Source: Flavobacterium sp. (GTDB lineage: Bacteria; Bacteroidota; Bacteroidia; Flavobacteriales; Flavobacteriaceae). From it: a DNA stretch of 64,000 bases. Shown piece after piece: positions 44,055-52,578 of this stretch. The stretch's first letter is position 1. Each line of letters opens with the position of its first letter. The stretch is from the NCBI GenBank assembly GCA_027484725.1, contig JAIXSK010000025.1:62001-126000 (forward strand), written 5' to 3'. The notes below the pieces were generated by a model. The model was not told the origin of the DNA. It did not search any database and worked only from the letters and a program-made list of their open reading frames with translations. A program made the translations under genes and the position numbers.

Positions 44055-45072
44055 TTATTTTTTGAATGACTTGTTCTGGTGTAATCGTTCGCATGGCCTC
44101 TTCATAACCCGGAACCACTTTGTTGCCATATACCGAAGTCGGTAAAAGTGGATATTGGTTTCTGTCGGCCGTTAAGGCATTTTCAATGGGCTGACCAAAC
44201 GGCAAAAATCCGGCATACGGATGCGTGGCGCCCCAAAGCGTTACAACTTGTACGCCATACATAGCCGCCAAATGTGCATTGCCCGAATCCATAGAAAGCA
44301 TCACGTCGAGATTTGCGATGAGTTCAAGTTCGTGTGCTAATGATAACTTTCCGGCGATGATTTGAACGTTCTGAAAACTGCCGGCTAAATTTTGCAGTGC
44401 AGCTACCTCATCGCGCGAACCGAACAAGAATATTTTACAGTTGCTTTCTTGCGCCAATCCGGCCACTACTTCACGCATTAAATCTTGTGGATATACTTTG
44501 CCGGCATATTGAGCAAAGGGCGCAATACCAATCCATTTTTGGGTTTTACTTCCGGTAACCGCAATGGTTTCAGGGCTGAGTGCTTGTTTGGGGAAAACCG
44601 GCTGGCTTAAATCAATCTCAAAACCCAATTGGGCAAAGGTTTGCGCGTGACGCTCATACATGGTTTTGAGCGGTTTGAAAACTTTGTTTTGCGCGCGTGT
44701 TAAGGCTTTTTTTTCGGCGCGGCCTTTATCAGTGGCCGCTGTTTTGGTGCCCCGAATAGCAAATCGGCTGCGGATAAATTTGGAACGCAATACATTGTGC
44801 AAATCAGCAAAAAAGTCAATTTGCAACGGTTTTAAATCCCAATATAATTGCAATAATCCGAGCACGCCTTTGTGCCTCTTGTGCGCATCAAAAGCAAAGA
44901 AATCTGTGCGCGGAAGGTCTTTAAAAATCGGAGCAAAAAACGGTCTTGAAATCACCGTTAGTCGAACCTCGGGGTGTTGGGCCAACAAAGCGCGCAAAAC
45001 GGGAACCGTCATGGCGACATCGCCCATGGCCGAAAGCCTCATAACCGCGATATGTTGGGTTGTTTTTGCCAA
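44038..45072 (-). CDS. Glycosyltransferase family 9 (heptosyltransferase-like)
   Basis: A 344 aa cytosolic, membrane-associated GT-B enzyme of the ADP-heptose:LPS heptosyltransferase family. The N-terminal IAVMRLSAMGDVAMTVPVLRAL and C-terminal SMDSGNAHLAAMYGVQVVTLWGATHP (donor site) are typical. The start is TTG at 45072, giving a family-like N-terminus; an internal ATG at residue 11 would truncate the first strand. Upstream lie repeat copy C and the DUF4254 gene, a common partner in flavobacteria. Confidence 0.9.
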   Translation of the reverse strand: MAKTTQHIAVMRLSAMGDVAMTVPVLRALLAQHPEVRLTVISRPFFAPIFKDLPRTDFFAFDAHKRHKGVLGLLQLYWDLKPLQIDFFADLHNVLRSKFIRSRFAIRGTKTAATDKGRAEKKALTRAQNKVFKPLKTMYERHAQTFAQLGFEIDLSQPVFPKQALSPETIAVTGSKTQKWIGIAPFAQYAGKVYPQDLMREVVAGLAQESNCKIFLFGSRDEVAALQNLAGSFQNVQIIAGKLSLAHELELIANLDVMLSMDSGNAHLAAMYGVQVVTLWGATHPYAGFLPFGQPIENALTADRNQYPLLPTSVYGNKVVPGYEEAMRTITPEQVIQKIKSLLQ

Positions 45073-45088
45073 ACGTTCAGAGAAATGT

Positions 45089-45175
45089 CAGGTCCTAGCC
45101 CCGGTAGCAGCGGATATCCTTTTGGGCCGGGGTTCGGCACAAAAGATATGAGCGAATAACGGGAAATAGCTCCTG
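45089..45175 (-). repeat. Extragenic repeat, copy C (long imperfect hairpin)
   Basis: The two halves form an imperfect inverted repeat of about 35 bases each: the left CAGGTCCTAGCCCCGG.. pairs loosely with the right ..CGGGAAATAGCTCCTG, and the centre pairs ATATCCTTTTG with CAAAAGATAT around GCCG/CGGC. It shares the core with copy B at 16675. It lies between the DUF4254 stop and the GT9 start on the minus strand. Confidence 0.7.
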
Positions 45176-45181
45176 AAAAAT

Positions 45182-45787
45182 TTACTTTTTATTTTGATAC
45201 AACACCGGATTGAGTGATTCGTCGTTGTACATTTTCATTTGTTTGTAGACCTTCATGAATTTGTCGCCGTTTTCAATATCGGTGAGCAAATCATTAATTG
45301 AGGCAAACATATCGGCTTTTTGATCGAGCAATACGTTGAGTTTTTCTTGGCATTTGGCACGGTGCTCGGTCGAAGCTTCGGCGCGGTTGGCCTCTTCGCT
45401 CATGTGGTAAATTTTGAGTGCCAAAATAGACAAACGGTCAATGGCCCAAGCCGGACTTTCGGTGTTGATTTTGGCATTCGGTTTTACTGGAACGTCTTGA
45501 TATTTCTGCAGAAAATAGCTGTCTATATATTCAACCATATCGGTGCGTACTTGGTTGGACGCATCGATTTTGCGTTTTAAATCAAGCGCGGCTACCGGGT
45601 CAATTTGCGGGTCGCGGATGATGTCTTCATAGTGCCATTGAACGGTATCGACCCAGTTTTTGGCATAGAGCAAATACTCGATGGTTCCTTTTTGGTAGGG
45701 ATTTTTGACCGGTTGATAAACATCGTCTAGGATGTGGTAATCGCGGATGCTTTGCTCAAAAATAGGAAACGCAAATTCTGAAAACAT
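45182..45787 (-). CDS. DUF4254 family protein
   Basis: A 201 aa soluble, mostly helical protein with the conserved start FSEFAFPIFEQSIRDYHILDD and the WHYEDIIRDP segment of the DUF4254 family. The function is unknown; family members sit next to glycosyltransferases as here. The ATG at 45787 is chosen since the promoter box TATCTTTG (45810-45817) lies inside the longer reading from 45829. Confidence 0.82.
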   Translation of the reverse strand: MFSEFAFPIFEQSIRDYHILDDVYQPVKNPYQKGTIEYLLYAKNWVDTVQWHYEDIIRDPQIDPVAALDLKRKIDASNQVRTDMVEYIDSYFLQKYQDVPVKPNAKINTESPAWAIDRLSILALKIYHMSEEANRAEASTEHRAKCQEKLNVLLDQKADMFASINDLLTDIENGDKFMKVYKQMKMYNDESLNPVLYQNKK

Positions 45788-45809
45788 ATCTTTTTTGATT
45801 TTGAAAACA

Positions 45810-45817
45810 CAAAGATA
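45810..45817 (-). promoter_or_regulatory. Promoter -7 box for DUF4254-GT9
   Basis: TATCTTTG on the minus strand matches TAnnTTTG and ends 22 nt before the ATG at 45787. Confidence 0.5.
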
Positions 45818-45858
45818 CTTTTTATACATTTATAACCTAAAAATAAAATGTTCGGTTT

Positions 45859-46512
45859 ATGCAAATTCACTATTTATCTGAGGACAACAGCGTTTTGAAC
45901 CATTTCTTGGGGCAAATTCGCAATGTCAACGTACAACATGACAGCATGCGTTTTCGCAGAAATATTGAGCGCATTGGCGAGGTCATGGCTTACGAACTCA
46001 GCAAAGGTTTGCGCTACCGAAACATTGAAATTCAAACGCCACTGGGCATTAAAAAAACCACTGAGATTGACAATCGGTTGGTGCTGTGCTCAATTTTGCG
46101 CGCCGGACTTCCGTTGCATTTGGGCTTTTTGAATTTCTTTGACGCAGCCGAAAACGGTTTTGTGTCGGCCTACAGACATCATCTGAACAACGACGATGCT
46201 TTTGACATCAAAGTTGAATATCAGGCAGTTCCGAATTTACACGACAAAACTTTGTTGCTTATTGACCCAATGTTGGCCACCGGACAATCGATTGTAGCGG
46301 TATATAACCAACTCATGACCAAAGGTGTTCCGGCTGAAGTACATATAGCTGTGATTATTGCTGCTCCTGAAGGCGTGGGGCACTTAGAGAAAGAGTTGCC
46401 CGACAATTGTCATTTGTGGGTGGCCACTTTAGACGAAAAACTCAACGAGAAAAACTACATCGTGCCCGGACTGGGCGACGCCGGAGACTTGGCCTACGGA
46501 AACAAATTATAA
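45859..46512 (+). CDS. upp: Uracil phosphoribosyltransferase
   Basis: A 217 aa salvage enzyme making UMP from uracil and PRPP. The PRPP loop is LLIDPMLATGQSIVAVYNQL and the C-terminal uracil-binding region ends with PGLGDAGDLAYGNKL. Divergent from DUF4254; its stop codon lies within the palindrome TTATAA that also ends the convergent DUF6427 gene. Confidence 0.96.
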   Translation: MQIHYLSEDNSVLNHFLGQIRNVNVQHDSMRFRRNIERIGEVMAYELSKGLRYRNIEIQTPLGIKKTTEIDNRLVLCSILRAGLPLHLGFLNFFDAAENGFVSAYRHHLNNDDAFDIKVEYQAVPNLHDKTLLLIDPMLATGQSIVAVYNQLMTKGVPAEVHIAVIIAAPEGVGHLEKELPDNCHLWVATLDEKLNEKNYIVPGLGDAGDLAYGNKL

Positions 46513-47436
46513 TTGAGTGAAAAAGGCCACAAAGCTGAACAAAATCAGCAAAGCCAAAACGACTTCTTTTTTCCATTGTACTTGTGGCATTTCAATATGC
46601 GCTGTGGCAATCATGGCCAGCGGAGCAAATGAAAACACGAGTAAATCATTGGATTTATTGGGTGAAATAAAGTAAACCGCTAAGCCTATAAAAAAGGCCG
46701 AAATCACTTTTTTGTAGGTTGGGTGTAAGATTAGCGGCCGATTTGATAGCGAGAATAATAATGAAGCAACAAAAAACAAAGCGATGGTGGCGTAAATAGA
46801 TAAGGTTATGTTTTGATATGCCTTTGTAAAATAATCTATTTTAAAGTCATATATCGATTGTGCTAAAAGCATTTGTATCCAACCGGTATTAAAAAAAAGC
46901 GATATAAAAACAAAAACAACTGCTACGCTCAAAAATGCGATGGGCGGCAAAAACCAGTTGCGGTAATCTCGGGCTACGTGAAAAAGGATTGAGATAAAAA
47001 TGAGTACTATAAAAAGAATACTCCAAAAATGAAACAATGCGGCGATAAAAACCCAGAGCGAAGCATCAAAAATTTTCTCTTTGGGGTCTTTGAGCGAATG
47101 CAAAGAAACGATTCTTCGGGTGGCTAGCAAGATAAAAAAGTTTGAAATCAATAGTAGCGGCTGACTCAATACAGATGGAAAAGCCATCAAAAACAACCAG
47201 AAAAACAAAACCGTGTAGGCGCTGTCTTTGCTGATACCGTTCTTTTTTACTACGAAGTTGGCCAAAAATACAAACCCAAAAACAAGTCCGAGACTCACCA
47301 ATCGAATCAATAGATTAGCGTCTGATTCTTTGGGTGTTACGTGTCTTAAAAAATAAAGAAAAAAAGTAAATACAAGCCCGATGATGACCAGCGAATAATT
47401 TAGCGGTGTAGATTTTCGAAAAAGACTTGTAATCAT
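46507..47436 (-). CDS. DUF6427-like multi-pass membrane protein
   Basis: A 309 aa inner membrane protein with about eight to nine TM helices and short loops. The N-terminus MITSLFRKSTPLNYSLVIIGL matches from memory the flavobacterial DUF6427 family found next to upp and purD. No catalytic motif is visible and its function is unknown. It converges with upp with a 6 nt overlap and is divergent from the DUF6341 gene. Confidence 0.7.
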   Translation of the reverse strand: MITSLFRKSTPLNYSLVIIGLVFTFFLYFLRHVTPKESDANLLIRLVSLGLVFGFVFLANFVVKKNGISKDSAYTVLFFWLFLMAFPSVLSQPLLLISNFFILLATRRIVSLHSLKDPKEKIFDASLWVFIAALFHFWSILFIVLIFISILFHVARDYRNWFLPPIAFLSVAVVFVFISLFFNTGWIQMLLAQSIYDFKIDYFTKAYQNITLSIYATIALFFVASLLFSLSNRPLILHPTYKKVISAFFIGLAVYFISPNKSNDLLVFSFAPLAMIATAHIEMPQVQWKKEVVLALLILFSFVAFFTQL

Positions 47437-47456
47437 GCGGATATTTTATACTTTTG
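47427..47456 (+). promoter_or_regulatory. Promoter of the DUF6341 gene
   Basis: TTG at 47427-47429, a 19 nt spacer and TACTTTTG at 47449-47456, a good match to the Bacteroidetes promoter, ending 28 nt before the ATG. Confidence 0.65.
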
Positions 47457-47484
47457 TGACTGTAAATATAATACTTGTTTAAAA

Positions 47485-47718
47485 ATGAGAGCATTTTTTG
47501 AAGCAATACAAACTCTTTTCGTAGACTTTCTTTTCAAACCGCTTGATTGGTTGAGATCATGGGAATTGTCTAGCTGGTGGGGCGCTAACTTAATCAATTG
47601 GGTTGGTGTCATTGTTTGTTCCTACTACATAGTATACTGGTGTAAACAACTCAATTTGCACAAACAAAACAACGAAGATTTTCAAGATACAACTGCGCAC
47701 TCTTTCTTAGAGAAGTAA
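47485..47718 (+). CDS. DUF6341-like small membrane protein
   Basis: A 77 aa protein with one clear TM helix (about 34-51) preceded by an amphipathic, Trp-rich stretch (LFKPLDWLRSWELSSWW). The end TAHSFLEK is typical of the flavobacterial DUF6341 family as I recall it. It has its own promoter and overlaps the convergent purD gene by 12 nt. Function unknown. Confidence 0.72.
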   Translation: MRAFFEAIQTLFVDFLFKPLDWLRSWELSSWWGANLINWVGVIVCSYYIVYWCKQLNLHKQNNEDFQDTTAHSFLEK

Positions 47719-48984
47719 ATCGCGGCCTATATCTTTTCTGAAATACATCGTGTCAAAATGTAGTTTTGCTATGTTTTGATACGATTTTTTTGTGGCCTCT
47801 TGTATGGAATCTCCAAAAGAAGTTACCGCCAATACGCGACCTCCGCTGCTCAGAATTTGACCGTTTTGTTCTTGGGTTCCGGCGTGAAAAACCAAAGAAT
47901 CTTCTACCTTTTCAAGACCGGTAATGACCTTTCCTTTTTGATAATCCTCGGGATAACCGCCAGAAACTACAACCACAGTGGCGGCGGTTTTCGGATTGGT
48001 TTTGATTTGAACCTCGTGGAGTTTTTGTCGGGCCGTGGCTAGAAAAATTTCTATTAAATCATTTTCTATGCGCGGAATGACCACTTCGGTTTCGGGGTCG
48101 CCCATGCGCACATTGTACTCAATGACTTTGGGGTTTCCGCCCACATTAATAAGCCCTATGAAGATGAATCCTTTGTAGTTTATTTTTTCGGCAAACAATC
48201 CGTTCACCGTTGGAATGACGATTTGTTGTTCTACTTTTTGCATAAAAGCAGCATCTGCAAACGGCACCGGTGATATAGCGCCCATGCCACCGGTGTTGAG
48301 CCCGGTATCGGCTTCGCCAATGCGTTTGTAATCTTTGGCGGTGGGCAAAAGCTGATAGTTTTTTCCGTCGGTGAGCACAAAACAACTGAGTTCGATTCCG
48401 TCCAGAAATTCCTCAATGACCACTTTGGCACTGGCTGGTCCAAATTTGGCATGCACGAGCATTTGGCGCAATTCATTTTGTGCCTGGACTAAATCATGCA
48501 CAATCAAAACGCCTTTTCCGGCTGCAAGCCCGTCGGCTTTGAGCACATAAGGCGGCGTGAGGGTTTCTAAAAATTGGCATCCTTGTTCTACCGTATCGGC
48601 ATGAAAACTTTGATAGGCTGCGGTGGGAATTTGATGTCGAACCATGAATTCTTTGGCAAATTCTTTACTGCCTTCAAGTTGAGCTCCAAGGGCAGATGGG
48701 CCAATTACAGGAATGTGTTTTAACTGCGCATCTTCTTCAAAAAAATTGACAATACCGGCCACGAGCGGATCTTCAGGCCCCACTACCACCATCTGCACCT
48801 GATGATCTAAAACTGCTTTTTTAACAGCTGCAAAATCAGTTGGATTGATGGATAAATTGTTGGCTATTTGCGCAGTTCCTGCATTGCCGGGCGCCACTAA
48901 AAGTTGGGTGCACAGCGGCGATTGAAGCATTTTCCAGGCCAATGCATGTTCGCGTCCGCCCGATCCTAAAAGTAAAATAGTCAT
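47707..48984 (-). CDS. purD: Phosphoribosylamine--glycine ligase
   Basis: A 425 aa ATP-grasp enzyme of purine synthesis (GAR synthetase). The N-terminus ILLLGSGGREHALAWKM, the ATP-grasp loop KADGLAAGKGVLI and the FNVRMGDPETEVV-like metal motif (EYNVRMGDPETEVV) are diagnostic. The frame extends to 49011, but the ATG at 48984 gives the conserved N-terminus. A promoter is present upstream. Confidence 0.97.
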   Translation of the reverse strand: MTILLLGSGGREHALAWKMLQSPLCTQLLVAPGNAGTAQIANNLSINPTDFAAVKKAVLDHQVQMVVVGPEDPLVAGIVNFFEEDAQLKHIPVIGPSALGAQLEGSKEFAKEFMVRHQIPTAAYQSFHADTVEQGCQFLETLTPPYVLKADGLAAGKGVLIVHDLVQAQNELRQMLVHAKFGPASAKVVIEEFLDGIELSCFVLTDGKNYQLLPTAKDYKRIGEADTGLNTGGMGAISPVPFADAAFMQKVEQQIVIPTVNGLFAEKINYKGFIFIGLINVGGNPKVIEYNVRMGDPETEVVIPRIENDLIEIFLATARQKLHEVQIKTNPKTAATVVVVSGGYPEDYQKGKVITGLEKVEDSLVFHAGTQEQNGQILSSGGRVLAVTSFGDSIQEATKKSYQNIAKLHFDTMYFRKDIGRDLLL

Positions 48985-49008
48985 GAAGTAGTAGTTAGTT
49001 GTGTGCTG

Positions 49009-49040
49009 CAAAAATAGCGGCTTTTGACCGTTGGTTGCAA
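49009..49040 (-). promoter_or_regulatory. Promoter of purD
   Basis: On the minus strand TTG (49040-49038), 21 nt, then TATTTTTG (49016-49009). It ends 24 nt before the purD ATG. Confidence 0.55.
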
Positions 49041-49089
49041 TTAATTTTCAAAAAAATAAATTCATGTCGTACAAGTAGTTTTGAACTCG

Positions 49090-49097
49090 TATTTTTG
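49090..49097 (+). promoter_or_regulatory. Possible promoter -7 box for the CapK-like gene
   Basis: TATTTTTG matches TAnnTTTG and lies 16 nt before a GTG codon at 49114. It falls inside the longer TTG-initiated reading from 49081, so it bears on start choice. Confidence 0.35.
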
Positions 49098-49113
49098 GAA
49101 AAATTTCTCAGGC

Positions 49114-50424
49114 GTGTTGCGATTATTTGATCTTAGTTTACAGCTCAACGGTTTTCCGCTCAAAGCAGCGCAAAAAGAACTCAACCAGATTTTAGGGCTG
49201 AATTCAACCGAATACGAAGCTTTTTTAGCAGCAAAAAAACAAGAAATTCTCCAACATCACTTAACGCACAACGCGCTCTATAAAAAACTCCTAGGCAATC
49301 AAAAAATCGAACAATGGAGCGATATTCCCGTGATGCGGAAAGTTCATTTTCAAAGCCCGTTGTCAGAGCGGTTGTCAGAAGGTTTTACGCCCAAAAATGT
49401 TTACATCAACAAAACTTCTGGCTCCAGTGGCGATCCGTTTGTATTTGCCAAAGACAAATTTTGTCATGCGCTTATTTGGGCCAATATCATGCGCCGTTTT
49501 GATTGGTACGGTATTGACTTTAACCATTCATGGCAAGCGCGCTTTTATGGAATGCCGCTGGATTTTTGGGCCAACAAGCAACTGCGTTTTAAAGACTTTC
49601 TAAGTCGTCGATATCGGTTTAATATTTTTGATTTTTCGGACGCTGCTATTGAGCGCATGCTGGATAAATTTGGTAAAACTCGGTTTGATTACATCAACGG
49701 ATACACCAGCTCGATTGTGCTTTTGGCCAAATATCTCGAGCGTAAAAACTTGTTTATCAGCGATATTTGCCCGTCGCTAAAAGTTTGTGTGGTAACTTCT
49801 GAAATGCTCTTTGACCGTGATCGCGCATTGCTTGAAGAACGTTTTCAGATACCCATCATCAATGAATATGGCAGTGCCGAGCTTGAAATCATTGCCCTTG
49901 AAAACCCTCAGGGGGAATGGCTTGTCAATGCTGAAACGCTTTTTGTAGAAATTCTCGATGACAATGACCGCGTCTTGCCTTATGGCCAAGAAGGAAAAAT
50001 TGTGGTGACTTCACTTTACAACAAAGCGCATCCGATGATTCGCTATGAAGTGGGCGACCGCGGAATTTTAGATGAAAAAAGTACATTGCAAAAGCCGTTG
50101 CTTCAAAAACTTACAGGGCGCACCAATGACATAGCGCTACTTCCGAGCGGAAAAAAAGCACCGGGCATGACTTTTTATTCCATCACCAAACGATTGTTTG
50201 ATGACCAAGGCAATGTCAAAGAGTTTGTGATTGTTCAGACCCGTATAAACACTTTTGAAATTCAATACACGAGTGAACGAGAACTTAAAGAAGAGGAAAA
50301 AAAAGAAATCAGCCGCGTGTTTGATCAGTTTTTAGAACCCGGATTGGTCTATGAATTTATTAAAAAAGAAACTATTGATCGCGGTAAAAGCGGTAAACTC
50401 AAACAGTTTCGTTCATTGGTATAA
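49114..50424 (+). CDS. CapK-like adenylate-forming enzyme (phenylacetate-CoA ligase family)
   Basis: A 436 aa protein of the AMP-forming acyl-CoA synthetase fold. The phosphate loop is NKTSGSSGDPFVF, an NEYGSAELE motif contacts adenylate, and VTSLYNKAHPMIRYEVGDRG ends the N-terminal domain. Such proteins (CapK type) occur in polysaccharide loci and may activate a carboxylic acid for glycan decoration. The start is uncertain: TTG at 49081 adds 11 residues, GTG at 49114 follows a promoter-like box and gives the usual family length. Confidence 0.78.
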   Translation: MLRLFDLSLQLNGFPLKAAQKELNQILGLNSTEYEAFLAAKKQEILQHHLTHNALYKKLLGNQKIEQWSDIPVMRKVHFQSPLSERLSEGFTPKNVYINKTSGSSGDPFVFAKDKFCHALIWANIMRRFDWYGIDFNHSWQARFYGMPLDFWANKQLRFKDFLSRRYRFNIFDFSDAAIERMLDKFGKTRFDYINGYTSSIVLLAKYLERKNLFISDICPSLKVCVVTSEMLFDRDRALLEERFQIPIINEYGSAELEIIALENPQGEWLVNAETLFVEILDDNDRVLPYGQEGKIVVTSLYNKAHPMIRYEVGDRGILDEKSTLQKPLLQKLTGRTNDIALLPSGKKAPGMTFYSITKRLFDDQGNVKEFVIVQTRINTFEIQYTSERELKEEEKKEISRVFDQFLEPGLVYEFIKKETIDRGKSGKLKQFRSLV

Positions 50425-50468
50425 CTTTTTAGAAAACGCCCAAATTGTAAAAACCTGAAACAAGAACT

Positions 50469-51221
50469 TTAATTTCGGTATTTTAAAAAACCTCTGACCA
50501 TCCAATGAATCATGTAATAGAGTGAAGAGACTACACTTAATTTTTCAACCTCGCGGTAAAACTTCCACTGATACTGGATCAAATTAGTTTTTTTGCGCGA
50601 GAGCGAATTTTGACGGATGCGATAAATGGCTTGGGGCTGCTGAATTCCATAAGCAAACGGAATTTCTTTAAGATACTGCAACCACAAGCCCATGTCTTGT
50701 CTTTTGTGGATGAGCGGCATATATTTTTTTCCTAAAACTTGCACATCCAAAAAAGCGGTCAGACAACTGATGGAATTGCTTTTGAGGATATCGGTGTACG
50801 TAACTTTTTCAGGAACAATAAAATCTGAATAAACAAAATTGAGTTGTTCGTCGCTTCTGCGATAAGAAGAAAACACAAACGAATGACCCGTTGATTGAAT
50901 GGTTTTAATGCTGTGCTCAATAAAATCTGCAAACCAAATATCGTCTGCGTCTATAAAGGTCATGTATGCTCCTGAGGCGTTTTCAATTCCGATGTTTCTG
51001 CAAACCGCCGGGCCTTGGTTCAAAGCTTGTACAAACAACTTTATTCTGGAATCTGTTTGCTGAAGCTCACGGATGATGGCTACCGAATCATCCGATGAAG
51101 CATCATCGATGACCAGCCATTCCCAATGGGGATAGGTTTGGTTTTTAATAGATTCATAGGTTGCTCTGAGGTATAGAGCCGAGTTAAAAGTAGGTGTTAT
51201 GACACTGACCAAGCCTTGCAT
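50469..51221 (-). CDS. Glycosyltransferase family 2
   Basis: A 250 aa GT-A enzyme. VSVITPTFNSALYLRATYESI and the nucleotide-binding VIDDASSDDSV are typical, the metal motif is in FIDADDIW, and NQGPAVCRNIGI follows the expected pattern. The C-terminal half with KRQDMGLWLQYL holds the likely catalytic Asp. It starts 1 bp after the glycosylphosphotransferase gene and is the last gene of the wzy-uxs-PGT-GT2 run. Donor and acceptor unknown. Confidence 0.92.
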   Translation of the reverse strand: MQGLVSVITPTFNSALYLRATYESIKNQTYPHWEWLVIDDASSDDSVAIIRELQQTDSRIKLFVQALNQGPAVCRNIGIENASGAYMTFIDADDIWFADFIEHSIKTIQSTGHSFVFSSYRRSDEQLNFVYSDFIVPEKVTYTDILKSNSISCLTAFLDVQVLGKKYMPLIHKRQDMGLWLQYLKEIPFAYGIQQPQAIYRIRQNSLSRKKTNLIQYQWKFYREVEKLSVVSSLYYMIHWMVRGFLKYRN

Positions 51222-51222
51222 G

Positions 51223-52578
51223 TTAGTAGGCTTTTTCTTCTCCGCGGACAGCGTTATAAACCGTCATAAAAATGATCTTTAAATCCAAAAGTAAAGACCA
51301 ATTTTCAATATAAAAAATATCGTATTTTACACGATAAATGATGTCTTTGTCATCCATGATTGAACCTCTGAAGCCGCTTGTTTGTGCTAAACCTGTAATT
51401 CCCGGTTTGATTAAATGACGCACCATAAACTTGTCAATTTTTTGGGCATACATTTCGGTGTGGCTCCGCATAATGGGTCTAGGCCCCACCACAGACATAT
51501 CTCCCAAAAGAACATTGAAGAATTGTGGCATTTCATCAATGCTGGTCTTGCGCATGAACTTGCCTATTTTAGTAATTCTTGGGTCGTCTTTGGTTTCAAC
51601 TTGTTGGGTGTCAGATTTTTCGTTTAAACTCATCGATCTAAACTTATAGCAACCAAATAATTGATAGTTTAAACCATTTCTGTTTTGTTTGAAAAAAACA
51701 GGTCCTTTAGATTCAAATTTGATAATGATGGCCAAAATTAAACTCAACCATGAGAGCACAAAAATGATCACAAACAAAGAAAAAACAATGTCAAAAGTTC
51801 TTTTTATTGCTTTGTTGATTGGGTCATCAAGTGGAATGTCTCTGAGCGATATAATAGGAATATAACCGTAGTAATCTAACTTCATGTTTCTGGAAAACAC
51901 TTCATTGTTGTCAGGAAGAAATTTCAATATCTTCATGTTGTTATCGGCAAAATCTATAAAACTGTTGATCTGTGTGTTAGACAAGTCGCTTAAAGAACAA
52001 TAGATTTCATCAATATTGTTTTGGGTTGTAAAGGCACAACACTCCTCAATTTTGGCTTTTTTATCACCTTCGTAGCTAAAAACTTTTACCAGGTAGTAAC
52101 CATAATCCGGATTTTCATTAAAAAAATCAATCAGTTGATCAACACTTTTTCCGTTGCCAAAAACAACAACCCTTCTAAAGTTACCGCCAAAAATAACTCG
52201 ATAACGTCTCAAGAAGTAATAAACAAAAAGCTTCAACACCGCTACGGTTGCCAATGACACCGAAGTACATTTGATGATTATTTTGGGGTCAGAAATTGAC
52301 TCATAAAATCCAAAAAAAGCAAAACACAATACCGTAAAAAGTATGAATTGCAGGATTACTTTGTTGAGAATTGTAACTACTTTGGTAAATCTGTAAACTT
52401 CATAAAAGCCAATATTTATGGCAATTATAACCCAAGACAACGCTATAAAAACAGCAAAATAAAGTGAAAATAAATTTTCAGGTAAGATTAAATTTGAAAA
52501 TAAAATAACAATTATCAAATCTAATACATAGGTAAAAGGTCTGATATAACCTGAAAATCTTCCGGTTTTATTTTTCAT
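51223..52578 (-). CDS. Polyprenyl glycosylphosphotransferase (WcaJ/WbaP-like initiating enzyme)
   Basis: A 451 aa membrane enzyme that loads the first sugar phosphate on undecaprenyl phosphate. Four N-terminal TM helices (about 12-125), a CoA-binding-like Rossmann segment (RRVVVFGNGKSVDQLI), a fifth helix (about 265-290) and the bacterial sugar transferase domain: KFRSMS, DDPRITKIGKFMRKTSIDEMPQ and GPRPIM are present. Its start overlaps the previous stop as TAATG. Glucose or galactose phosphate is the usual substrate; not decidable here. Confidence 0.93.
   Translation of the reverse strand: MKNKTGRFSGYIRPFTYVLDLIIVILFSNLILPENLFSLYFAVFIALSWVIIAINIGFYEVYRFTKVVTILNKVILQFILFTVLCFAFFGFYESISDPKIIIKCTSVSLATVAVLKLFVYYFLRRYRVIFGGNFRRVVVFGNGKSVDQLIDFFNENPDYGYYLVKVFSYEGDKKAKIEECCAFTTQNNIDEIYCSLSDLSNTQINSFIDFADNNMKILKFLPDNNEVFSRNMKLDYYGYIPIISLRDIPLDDPINKAIKRTFDIVFSLFVIIFVLSWLSLILAIIIKFESKGPVFFKQNRNGLNYQLFGCYKFRSMSLNEKSDTQQVETKDDPRITKIGKFMRKTSIDEMPQFFNVLLGDMSVVGPRPIMRSHTEMYAQKIDKFMVRHLIKPGITGLAQTSGFRGSIMDDKDIIYRVKYDIFYIENWSLLLDLKIIFMTVYNAVRGEEKAY

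Noticed and set aside
44660..45151. A 163-codon plus-strand frame crossing the GT9 start and repeat copy C
   Set aside because: Antisense to GT9 and ends in the repeat; not conserved-looking.
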